A DNA stretch of 64,000 nucleotides from Odontesthes bonariensis (lineage: Eukaryota > Chordata > Actinopteri > Atheriniformes > Atherinopsidae), in the NCBI RefSeq assembly GCF_027942865.1, contig NC_134526.1, positions 11,502,284 through 11,566,283 of the forward strand, in the 5' to 3' direction. The position numbers and the translations under genes were made by a program. The notes beneath the pieces are model-generated. The model was not told the DNA's origin, made no database searches, and worked only from the letters and a program-made list of their open reading frames with translations. This document shows positions 11,966-22,600 of the stretch, piece by piece. The first letter of the stretch is position 1, and every line of letters begins with the position of its first letter.

Positions 11966-12264
11966 TCTTTAAGAATAACTGAAGAAAAGTGTTAGCAATT
12001 TCTGTACATTTTTTTCTTTTTCTTAAATCGTTTTCCCTTGGATTTGTTGAAAACCTTGAATGATCAACAGGGCTGAGAAATGTTACGCCGCCGCATAGTG
12101 CACTTTTCACCTAAAAAGAATATGATTATTAGTCCACAGGCATCCGTCAGTTTCCTTCAAATATATTCCAATAAGTTCCTTAAGTCTCACTGTTGACTCC
12201 AGTTTCATTTTTCATCGGCTCCTCCTCTCGATCCCAGTTCATCATTGTCAAAAAAAGAGGCACA

Positions 12265-15200
12265 TTAAAAATACTGCCATTTTCCAAGGACTGTGTCTTT
12301 GATTGCATCCACAAACTGTGCAGGCACCCAGTAGACCCAATACTGAGAAGCTTCCGTAGGACCTAACTGAAAAGCCTACAAGAGAGGAAAATAAACCGGA
12401 GAGATTTTTTTGAGACGTTAACACATCAAAGTATGTATTATAGCTGTTTACATTATCCATTTTAATATGGGCTATTCTGATGGTCAACTGATATCACAAC
12501 ATACACATGAAGGGACTAAATAAGGTCCAACCATGATTTAAAAACAACATTTTTTACCCCACGTGCAAACCAAGTTTAAGGCCTTTAGGAAAACCTGCAC
12601 GAGGGTGAGGATTTTCACAAATTTGCAGTGTTGGGATGGAGCCCGAATGACAGGATAAACCCAAATCTTTTGTAAATCATGGGGCAGAACCCTACATTTG
12701 CTGTCTGATTGGATCTTATCACTCGTGTCCTTCTCTGATTTGTCACACCCGAGTCTCATGTCCATCACAGCCTAACAACTGACCCCCTGCTTCCTGTTTA
12801 AACTGGCAGCACATGGTCAGCACAGATGAACGGTCATGAGATAACCACTTTCAGTGTGTTAGTATGAAATAGTACTTCTTCTTAAGTGGCACCAGGACAC
12901 TCGTCATGCATTTAGGGTTGCATTTACATGCTGTTAGGTCTAAGATTTAAAATAAATTCAGCTTTAATAACATCTGTCACATGGTACGTTTGCTACATAA
13001 CAAACCTTTAAAAAAAAAAAAACATTAATAGGTCAGATAGGAGGGTATACCACAGATATACAACCATATTTTGGGCCCCTGACAACATATTAAAGAAAAA
13101 AGAGAAATTCCTTTGCAGGCTATCACAGCCCACTGAGCAGCAGGCTTTCTGAATGCTAAATCTAGCATTCTATTGTCCAAAAAACACTAAACTGTCCTCA
13201 TTTTCTCCGCAAACCTTTTCTACCCTTTAGTGATGCAGCAATGCTGCAGCAAACTAACAGCGTCTTATTTAATTTTTCTCAGCCAAAGCATTTTAACTCA
13301 AAGCAGTGCCAGTGTGACTCAAGAATATTACATTATCTCTGCTCTGCAGGTGTAACAAGACATCGATCTGGAGCGGTTGTGCAGGTTAGGACACAGCTGT
13401 ATGTAAGGGGAATCAAAACTGAATCTCCATTGTTCAATCTTCACTGTTCAGTCAGAGATAAAACAACAGCATGGAAGTCCCTCAAAGCCTTACTCATACA
13501 TGTACAGATATTAAGTTACATGATCGGCATCAATCAATGATCCCTTCCATTTCAAAATTCAAAATTTTTTTCCAGATTTTTGCTGTTAATTTGTCAGAAA
13601 AATTCTTGACATCTGAAAACAAACATTCACATGTTGATTGAACGGTTTTAAATCGGGGTTCCTAAAGTTGATGCACATAAAACATCGTATCCCAATCTCA
13701 ATTAGCAGAATTAAAAATAAGCACAGCCGTTAATGCAGATAAACTATATTTCCGATCACACAGAACATTACTGCAGACGGTAGTAATAACACCGTGGAGG
13801 CAATCACAACACAAGCCACAGGAAGTCACTCTATACTCCTTGAATTAGTGACTTTAACAGAGTGAATCAAGATGACAATATCACATGCCAAATACACACA
13901 AAACCAACAGTGTTATCAGTACAAAGATACATATTTCCATTTTCACAGCATCCAAGGAAACCATGAAAAACTGTGGCAACACTATGGAAACAAATACTTT
14001 TTGAGATATAGATTTACTTGAGACAACTTCCATAAATACCATCAGCTGCCGCTGAGTGTCTTCTTCATACAGTGAAGCACAGAAGTGCATTTAGAAATGA
14101 AGACAAATCCAGAGAGATCACTGACATTCTCTGTTCGGCTGGAAAGCCCAAAGCACCAAACGATGACTCCTTCACTTTGGTGCAAACATGACCTGCCCCA
14201 TATGTACTGACCTCTGAGCATTTGGATTTCTCATAAAACAGATGAGTGCACTGCAGGCGGCGGTGACAGCACTTACGATCATGTGATAGTCCTCGTGGCC
14301 TTCGATGGGTTCAGACACTACGTTTTTAATGGAGCCCATTGGGACTTTCTCCGTTCTCTCTGCGGGCGAGAAAACAAAAGCACCAAGACATTTTAATCGT
14401 CAGCATCTCTGTGTTGCGGCGAGTTCAGCGAAACTGAGCCAGCCGTAACCTCACCTTTCGTTCCAATCCACAACTGATCTTGCTCCAGTTTGAATGTGAG
14501 TCTAACTTTTCCTCCAGACTTGTTAAACATTCCAGATAAAGGCACTGTTGGTAATCGTTCCTGTTGGCAGAACAAGGCGCAGGTTTTTTTCTCTTTACAG
14601 TCAAAATGCCAGAAAACACTGAATAGCCATTTGTCGCAGCTACAGCTAACACGAACGGCCTCCCGTCACCTCCCCTTACCTTTGCTCCTTTAATACCTGG
14701 CAGGATGTCATCTGGTTTACCTTTGTCCAATACTTTCCTGTGTTGCTGGAATCACAGTGCAGGTTTAAAAATCACAAAACCTCTAAATATCTGACACATC
14801 TCTTAAGCAAGGAAAGCCTTACCTTTTGCCTGCATAAAGGCTCTTTCTTATTTTCTTCAGCCTTAACTTCCTGCTGAATGACTTCTTTCGGCGTATTAAC
14901 AGCTAATACATCATTTATTGTGGATCCTACCACCATGATTTTTGCACCAGTTGTAATCCTTATTTCACGTAGCGTCTTGTCTTCTGGGAGCAATCCTTTG
15001 TACATCACTTTCTGCATTGCAGGTGGAAGACCTAAAAACTCATAAGCATTCATGAATGATTAAAAACATCCAGTGTAGCGTTTACTTAAAGCTTTTCAAA
15101 CTACTTTAAGACTTACCGGTGAGTGAGTGGATTCTCTCTTTTAGTTTGGCTCCGGTGCTATCAACAGGAATCTTCAGATCATATTTATTCTTGTTCCAGA

Positions 15201-17068
15201 TAATCTTCAAGTCCACCGTTTCCAGGTTGTCATCTGGGTCGTCCCCATTGCTAATACTAGAGTCCTGAGTTGTGGAGTTTCCTGGATCTGTGTGAGACGT
15301 AGATTCTTTGACACTGGCAACATCCTCACCAAGTTCAGCTTCAGCTTCAGCTTCAACTTCTTTTGGCTTTGCTTCAGTTTCCATTATGACTTCTTCACTT
15401 CCTGAAACAACACGAGATCTTTGGTTTATTCATTTTTTTCAAATATGCACATTCATATACACACAGACACACACGTACCAGTGCAACTACAACAGTAGTT
15501 TTCAATATTCATTCAGTTTTTAATGTAAATGTAAATATGAGGAAACGCACATCAGTTCAACAATAGACAATTCCCTCACATTCATCTGGCTCAGATATTG
15601 AACAAGAAACAACTCGCTGCTGCAGCTACTAACTGAACAAAAAACCACGGTGGAGGAAAGTTTGGTTAGCGCTGTTACTTGAGTTTAAATAACATAACCC
15701 GTTGGATTACTTTGAATAGATGGCCATAAGTCAAATGAACTCACAGCAGCCTTGCGTACCTGTCCGTTAACGTGAAGGTAGCAGTTCTCAGTCGTGCCCC
15801 GTATTGAGTGATATGAGTATCACTCAACACGGGCACGAGTATGGTTGGAAGAAAAGGCCGTTAATGACATCACAGAAGCACACGATAGCTGCTTTAACCT
15901 TTTTCTACAAGCATGAGCAAGTCAGATGAAGCTATAGTTGATTAAACACTAAAAAAAACATTTAAAAAAGCTTTATATTCCTACCACACTATGGCAAACA
16001 TGTCGTTCTGATACAGACACATGGATGAGATAAGTTCTTTCACCAGAACTTCTAATAGGACACACTGGTGCAGAGTTGCAATTCCTCTCAAAGAGGACGC
16101 TGCTCAGACTTCTGTTTGAAATAACCACTTTATGAAAATGATTGGCGATTAATTATTTGCCAGCCGAGTAAAGATGAAACATTTCTTGCAGCTCTCCAGG
16201 CTATAACATTCCAAGAGACGTGGTGCTCCTGGAGATCGATGGCATAGCCTACTACCTGTGATGAAAAGAAAACGACCTAAGGGATAACACAGCTCGTCTT
16301 TTATTATTCCAACTACAAAAATACCATCTTTAATTCTGAACAGCCTTCAATTACCAGTCATCTAAAATATAAATAGACAATATATTTTGTTGTAAACACC
16401 TAAAAGTGTGGTACATGTCCCTTTGAGTAAACGATATGAAGTTTCAGACGAAGTCTAGTTTCGCTTTATCTATTATCACCCACTTTCACTCTCGTGGTCT
16501 TTCTAGCTCTTTCCATCGCTTTTATTTTATTTTTTTTAAAACCCCATCTAAAGCGCAATTTACTTGTCTTTGGTGACAGGATATAAAAAAAGACAGCAAA
16601 CGGCTGATCTGAACTGATATTTTTTTTAACCAAAATACATTCTTCCCCCAAAACACCGCATTTTGGCCTCATTGGTCGCAAAAGTCGTTACGTTAACACA
16701 ACACTGTATGCAGGAATTTTAGTACCCATTAATAACTTAGCGATATTTACTTAGCTCTTGAACAACTTCGGTTTACCAGTGCGGCCCCAATACTTGTTAA
16801 TCCTTCTAACATCACCCTCGGTCTTCCATAAATTTTGGTGAATTTAACTGATGTTAGCAATCGTTAACGTTAGCTAGCTGGAACACTGGTGAACAGTTGA
16901 AGAAAAGCGCAACGGAGAGATGTACATTCATATCACAACCAGTTAACAATGTGATATATTTACAGGTCAGTTAGAAGCAGGCGTGGTTTCATTAATACCA
17001 TGCGAAATTAAACATATCCAGGAAATTCTACTACAATTTTCTCAATACCCACCATCCTGCGTCGCCAT
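12265..17068 (-). CDS. ubfd1: ubfd1, ubiquitin family domain-containing protein 1
   Basis: Ubiquitin-like-domain protein known to bind polyubiquitin and reported to affect NF-kappaB signalling. Seven coding exons: 17053-17068, 15117-15401, 14823-15031, 14680-14745, 14455-14560, 14277-14359, 12265-12375; phases close exactly, giving 291 residues (human 309). Exon 1 encodes only MATQD plus one base; the ATG at 17068 is chosen because it splices in frame into GSEEVIMETEAK. An acidic Glu/Ala/Ser-rich N-terminus is followed by the UBL domain (about residues 70-145; VDLKIIWNKNKYDLKIP, MQKVMYKGLLPEDKTLREI, KIMVVGST), then the conserved family C-terminus (GGKVRLTFKLEQDQLWIGTK, YWVYWVPAQFVDAIKDTVL, GKWQYF end). 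The gene is head to head with the MFSD11-like gene. Confidence 0.95.
12376..14276. other. Last intron of ubfd1
   Basis: A 1.9-kb intron before the terminal exon. The sequence is unique-looking and AT-rich, with no repeat ends or exons I can support. Confidence 0.7.
15402..17052. other. First intron of ubfd1
   Basis: It separates the tiny start exon from the rest. It holds a near-perfect hairpin at 15792-15838; otherwise no feature is seen. Confidence 0.7.
15792..15838. repeat. Near-perfect 22-bp inverted repeat with 4-nt loop
   Basis: The left arm TCGTGCCCCGTATTGAGTGA continues into TA at 15792-15813. The loop TGAG is followed by the complementary arm at 15818-15838, with one extra C and one mismatch. 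It lies in ubfd1 intron 1. Confidence 0.8.
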
Positions 17069-18142
17069 GATGATTGTGTACAATCTGTTGTAGGTTGTGG
17101 CAAAGAGCATACAGGAAGCAGGATGAATGTGATACGGGAAACAAAAGCCCAAACCACAGCTCGTGTACACGTTAATGTGTGACCAAAAAAAAAGAAATGA
17201 TAAAAAAAAGAAACTATTCAAAATTACATTAGACACAGTTGCCGACTCAATGTTTAAAACACTTTGTCGCTGGAGTTAACTTGCAAAGAAGCCAACAAAG
17301 TGGAAAGGCGCATGCGCCTGTTTTTGTTTTCTTTGTAAAATATGAGGGCTGTTTGCAATAAACTGGGTTATGAGTAGGTGTGACGAACTCAAATTAATTT
17401 ATCTCAAAACAAAGGATTATTCCAAATGACTGGAAACATGACTTAACTGCACAAAGGAGTTTTTTTTTTTTTTTTTAGCAATCACGGAAGTTATTGGCAG
17501 TTTACTCTCTCGTGTCGCTACGACTCTTTGTTGTTGTAGCAGCAAAAGCAGACACCGAGAGGTGGCACCTTTGTCATATTATATTAGCTTGGACTAATTA
17601 AAAAGTTAATACAAAAGAATAATAACGACATATAGCGAATTATTATACTGAATAAAATTAAATTTAAAAACAATTAAATTGAATCCTGCATTGATGAGAG
17701 ATTTCAGATGATTTAATGGACTACATGATCCAGACGTTTCTCTTTGAAAACAAATTGGGCTAAAATGACTCTTTGCTTCCTCCACCATTAAATGCAGAAA
17801 CTGATCAGTTATTCAAATAATGAATGGGACGACAGTTTAAAGATGATGGAAAAACAACCTTTACATTTCATACTTAACAGTTAATACATGGATATGGATT
17901 TTTTTTTTCTAAAAGGGAAAAAAAAATTAATGTTTCAATTGGCCTTTCAAATTCCAGTAATTTCTGTGACACTTAGCTCTTATCTTGAGTCGACACAGTT
18001 TACACCCACTTTTTAATCTTAAAAAAAAAGGACAGCGAATGTTCTTTTTGGTCACCTCTGGACGGCAGCAAAGATATATGAGTTTAATTTACCGCAAATG
18101 ACTAGTGAAGAAGAAGTCTGGACAGCAAACGCATGACGACAA

Positions 18143-18180
18143 CCAAGAAGAAGAAGAAGAAGAAGAAGCAGCAGCAGCAG
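18143..18180. repeat. (AAG)n(CAG)n microsatellite
   Basis: A run of AAG units followed by CAG/GCA units. Its last 8 bases AGCAGCAG form the left target duplication of the adjacent hAT element, so the element landed in the microsatellite. Confidence 0.85.
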
Positions 18181-19187
18181 TAGAGATGCTTAACTCGAAT
18201 CTTTTGGGCAATCCGGGCTGATCGGATCATTTCGAGGAGGGGATTCGAGTTGGACGGATCACTTGAATCACTTATTTAAAAAAAAAAAAAAAAAAAAAAA
18301 AACCTTTCTGCCGTTTAGTGGCTATGCGCCTCGCCTTTTTTTGTCCCATTTATCAATTCATTTTGATAAATCAAAGAGCAGCCTACGGCTACAAGTTCAT
18401 TCATTTATTTTTGTCAAGTAATAATTCAGTGCCATTTTATCTGAAAGCCAGACACAACAGCTAGTGTGTGCATTTACACAGCGACAAATGTGGTAGCATT
18501 AGGTGAGGCAATGCTGAGTTTAGACCTACAAGTAAACAACATGGAATGATCTTGCCCTCCCTATATCACTGAATGATTATTTTTCAACGACTGTACAAGA
18601 TGCATGAAGCCACGCTAACCGAGCCTGTAGCTGCCTGTAGCGAGGTACAGAGGCTTCAGCAGTCAGATGGGTCGACAATCCTTGCTGCCGGCAGAATCGA
18701 AACTTAAAAAGATCCGAGTTGGCATGGATCCGCTACTTGCCCGTCTGACCACTGAATCGCTGGCTCTGGGTGACTCAGCCAACTCGGATCTTTTTAAGTT
18801 TCGATTCTGTCTCGTGACTTGACGAGCGAGCCCCCGGTCGCGGCAGCAAGGATTTTCGCTGTCGGGCCGTGTCACCCAGGTGGTACGAGTCAGCGGGGAT
18901 TCGTCCCTCACTGTAAGTAACGGACGGATCGCAAGTCAGGACGGATCAGTAGGGGGCATGGCTCACTCACGGGCTCGTGACAAACGGGGCGGGAGTTAGG
19001 TTTCTATTCACTCAGTGTGTGACTGTGTGTGACTGAACACCATGCTAAAGAATGACTGTAGCCTAGTAGGCAACTAAAGAGGGATATATATTCCGGTTTC
19101 ATCATTTCTCTCACGACTAAGGTGCAAGAGCGCTGTAACTGCCATTTGTTGACATAATGAAATGCCGTCTGGCTCGACTTGGGCGGA

Positions 19188-19223
<36 letters not shown>

Positions 19224-19314
19224 GCGGATCAAATGCATGCCACCATCCGGTCTGCCCGGGTGACGTATTTATCCGGGTTGAAAACCGGATAACCCGGATT
19301 TTGTTACAGCTCTA
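18181..19314. mobile_element. Non-autonomous hAT element with internal palindrome (1134 bp)
   Basis: The ends are TAGAGATGCTTAAC on the left and, on the other strand, TAGAGCTGTAAC on the right. The flanking 8-bp duplication AGCAGCAG is at 18173-18180 and 19315-19322. Motifs CGGATC and ATCCGGG recur near both ends. Inside is a 31-bp perfect inverted repeat (18692-18722 with 18779-18809), an outer 14-bp pair (18677-18690 with 18841-18854), and A and T runs of about 23 and 30 nt. No transposase frame is seen. Confidence 0.85.
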
Positions 19315-19659
19315 AGCAGCAGAAGTCTTACTAAAAAGAGCAAAAAAAAAAAAAAACTGCTCGTAATTAAAGTCACAAGTTGTCATGTGTACTTTGTATA
19401 ATAGGAGGGAAGTTTCCTTATGACAGTGCTGCACTGTTACTGTTTGTGTACATCCATACTCAGCACTACTCCTCTGGCAGTTGCGCATTAAACTGTAACT
19501 AAACAGATAGTAAAGAGAACTTTTAACACCGGAGCTACTTTTGTTGAAATGGATTTACTCGGGTCCTCATGGGCGTCTTAAGAGTTCGAATTAGTCGACG
19601 AAAAAAAATATTACAAACCACAGTACATTTAAAATGTATTAGGACGTGAAGACGACACC

Positions 19660-22600
19660 ATGGCAGACAGAAGGACTTACAACGTTGTGATTTTAGGTGT
19701 GGGATTTCTATTCATTTTCACCGCCTTCACCACCTGTGGGAACATTGAAGTAAGTTAACACACTTTGTGGTTACTTATCCAACTTACGTTGGAGGTCGTA
19801 ACAGATTTCCTTTATTTCTGTTTTCTCAAAAGCGATTTTTCTTTGTTAGATATGGAGACACTGAGCTGAGTTGAGCTTTTAGTTTAATTGATTTAACAGA
19901 TTTCCTGACGGAGCTGAAACACTCAAGGATAATCAAAGATAATCCTTAGTCGCACACACGCCCACACGAGTGCCCAAATCAAAGCTAAACTAAATTAGTC
20001 GACACTTTTCTACAATTTTATGTATTTTTAAAGAAAAATTCGGACGGCAGATGCCTCTTAGGCAGGAGGAAACGGGCCAGTCTGAGGAGTATGTCAGGCG
20101 CGTCACGTGTTTCTGATTTTCTTAAATGGCCAGTGAAATGATCAAACCAAATGTCATTAGACCAATATGACCCATTTTGAGATGTCTAACCTTTTTACCT
20201 AGAGATACATTTAATTATTTTGTTGTTGCAGCAAACTGTGGTGAAAAGTCTGGGAAATTCTACTCTGAGTGGGAGTGGGTACCACAGGTAAAACAAATGA
20301 AAAAAAAAGATGACTTTTACTCACTTTCATGCAAAGAGGGCTTCACCTTTTTCTCTCTTTTTTTGCCTCCTTTACAGTCTTGGGATCATCTATGGCGTCT
20401 TTTCATTTTCCAACCTGCTCGCACCTTCAATTGTTACAGTAATTGGAGCCAAATTGACTATGTTTTTGAGTGGCCTTCTTTACAGGTAAGCATGGCTGTG
20501 CTGATTATTGTACAGAAGGGATACTGAGGGGGATGCTGATGAAACATAATGTTTATTCATGTGTTTGTGTACAGTGGTTACATTGCGGTGTTCATCATCC
20601 CCACCACATGGTCCTTTTACCTGACCTCCGTCCTCATTGGCATAGGAGCAGCCAGTAAGTTCCTCGCAAGTTGTCTTCAGCAGATGAGTAGTTACTCCAG
20701 TGTTTTCATATTTGGTTACAACAACGTGGAAGAAATTTTCTCTTATATGCATGTTTGTACCATTATGCCTGTAATACCTAAGGCACTAATTAGTCATTTT
20801 AAAGATTTGGATAGACATCATTATTGTTGGTTCTTTCATTTCAGCCTTTTATGATCACAACAAAGTATGATAGTTAGAACAAAAGATTGTTATCTACTCA
20901 GTTTTCACTTTCTGTTAGTTTCCGCGTAAGATGCATTGACTTGAAACCCTGATCATAATGCCAACTCTTTTGTTTTTGTTGCTTTAGTTGAGCAGCATAT
21001 CTGGAGTTTTAACTGGCTCAGGATCAGTTCATCTTTTTTTAATTCACTATAGGCAGGTTTCCATGTTTTCAATTGCATTCCAGTCTTTAAAAATGGGCAC
21101 TGGAGCAAGATACTGGGTATTAGTAATAGCCCATGATATTAAGGCATGTACAAACCTCAGTGGTTGGTGTTGGCTTTTTCATCCCACGCAAGCTCGATTT
21201 TTTTGTGTTAGTATCCAGAAAGTGTTTAATCATGCGGATAGGGATTAACATGGCTGGGATGCTAGAAACAGCATAACCCAAATTAGACCCTAAATGGGTT
21301 AACAAATGTGGCTTCACGTAGTGGCACAGCACCTTGAGCTTGCACATAAACCTCAGCGAAAGCCATCCGCAGAGCATTTACTGAGAAAATGAGGAAAAAT
21401 GATTTGGGCTGTTTTTTTTTTAATACCACCTCAAACCATTGCAGTGTGATGAATTTTTATCATGTCCCTGGGCTTCTAAATGCTTAGATGCATTACTTAC
21501 CTACACAGAAAGATAATTCCTTGCTTCGTGTGGGCAATTAACGGAGTGGTTAATATCTTATTTCTCTCCTCTTCAACTTCCCACAGTGCTCTGGACGGCT
21601 CAAGGACACTTTCTGGTGGAAAACTCAGAAGCTTCCACCATCAACAGGAACACTGGGATGTTCTGGGCTCTCCTACAGTGCAGGTATGCAGCCACAGACA
21701 CACGAATATTTCACTCTTTCCATTTAGTGTTGATGCAGACGGGTCATATTTGTCCATTAGATTAGTCTAGAATTTTAAAAAAGCACACTGCGTTTCAATA
21801 TTTGGATCCAACTGCATGTGAGAATAATTAACGTTGGCCTTTAGTTAATCGAATATAAATGTTTTATCAGAGAATCTAACAGTCCTCCCACTCATCTGCT
21901 CTCCAAACCACCCAAAAGTTGTTTTTAAATTAGTCTGCATTGTGTTGCTCCATCCCATTATGAGATTCAGAGGATAAAACACTTCTTGTCACAGTGTTTT
22001 CTTGTTTTCTTTTCTTTTAATGCTCAATGCAAATCCTGCACTTGATCAAAGGTATAATTGTACTGCGGCAGCCAAATTCACATCCAGCCTGCATTTTCAC
22101 CTTGACAGAATATATTGCTGTATGCTTTATTCAAAAGCTACATTTAATAAATCGTGCTGCAGTCATTAGTTTCTCTGCACAATCCCAAAACATCAAAACT
22201 GACAAGATCTGAAGGGGAGAGCTTTTATTTCCCTATATTTGGACTGTTGCTCTTCCATACTGGCTTGGAAAATTAATTCATAATTGCTCAAATATGCTAA
22301 TTGAATTAGTATTCTAATTACTTTGGCTGTCACCTGTGCCAAAGCTCCCAATAAGGCATTGCTAATCTGACTCCTCAGTGGTGATCACTGCCATAGAAAA
22401 GCTATGATTCACTTCTTCCAACCTGCAAACACAAGTGGAGTTCCACTGAAAATCCCTGTTGTCTTTCATGAATAACCTTTGTTACCCCTCACTGTGGCTC
22501 CTGGATAGAATGCTGGCTCGTCTACATTTATTTAGTTCAGGTGGATTTGTGATTAAAGACAGAAATAGATCTGAGCGGTTTGGAGAAACTCACTGTTTTT

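Larger units (their letters stand above)
10607..12264. other. Intergenic rmi2-ubfd1, possible plus-strand transcript
   Basis: The first ~120 bp next to rmi2 are GC-rich with CGGAAGT (ETS-type) motifs, so they are probably promoter. From 11134 a plus-strand frame of 71 codons ends at 11349, with an acceptor-like TTTTTAG just before 11215. Poly(A) signals on the plus strand occur at 11876 and 11912, and on the minus strand (for ubfd1) at 11935 and 11960. An A run (about 11478-11497) and a C run followed by an A run (about 11792-11820) are present. I do not recognise the protein. Confidence 0.45.
17069..19659. other. Head-to-head intergenic region ubfd1 / MFSD11-like
   Basis: It contains both promoters, a T run (17460-17476), an (AAG)n(CAG)n microsatellite (about 18143-18180), and a 1.1-kb hAT element at 18181-19314 that separates the two promoters. 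A minimal upstream reading frame ATG-TAT-TAG sits at 19634-19642. Confidence 0.7.

Noticed and set aside
17042..17236. Longer ubfd1 N-terminus upstream of the ATG at 17068
   Set aside because: The in-frame upstream sequence is hydrophobic and unlike the family; the short start exon gives the expected protein.
18663..18911. 82-codon minus-strand frame
   Set aside because: It lies wholly inside the hAT element and spans its palindrome; no protein resemblance.
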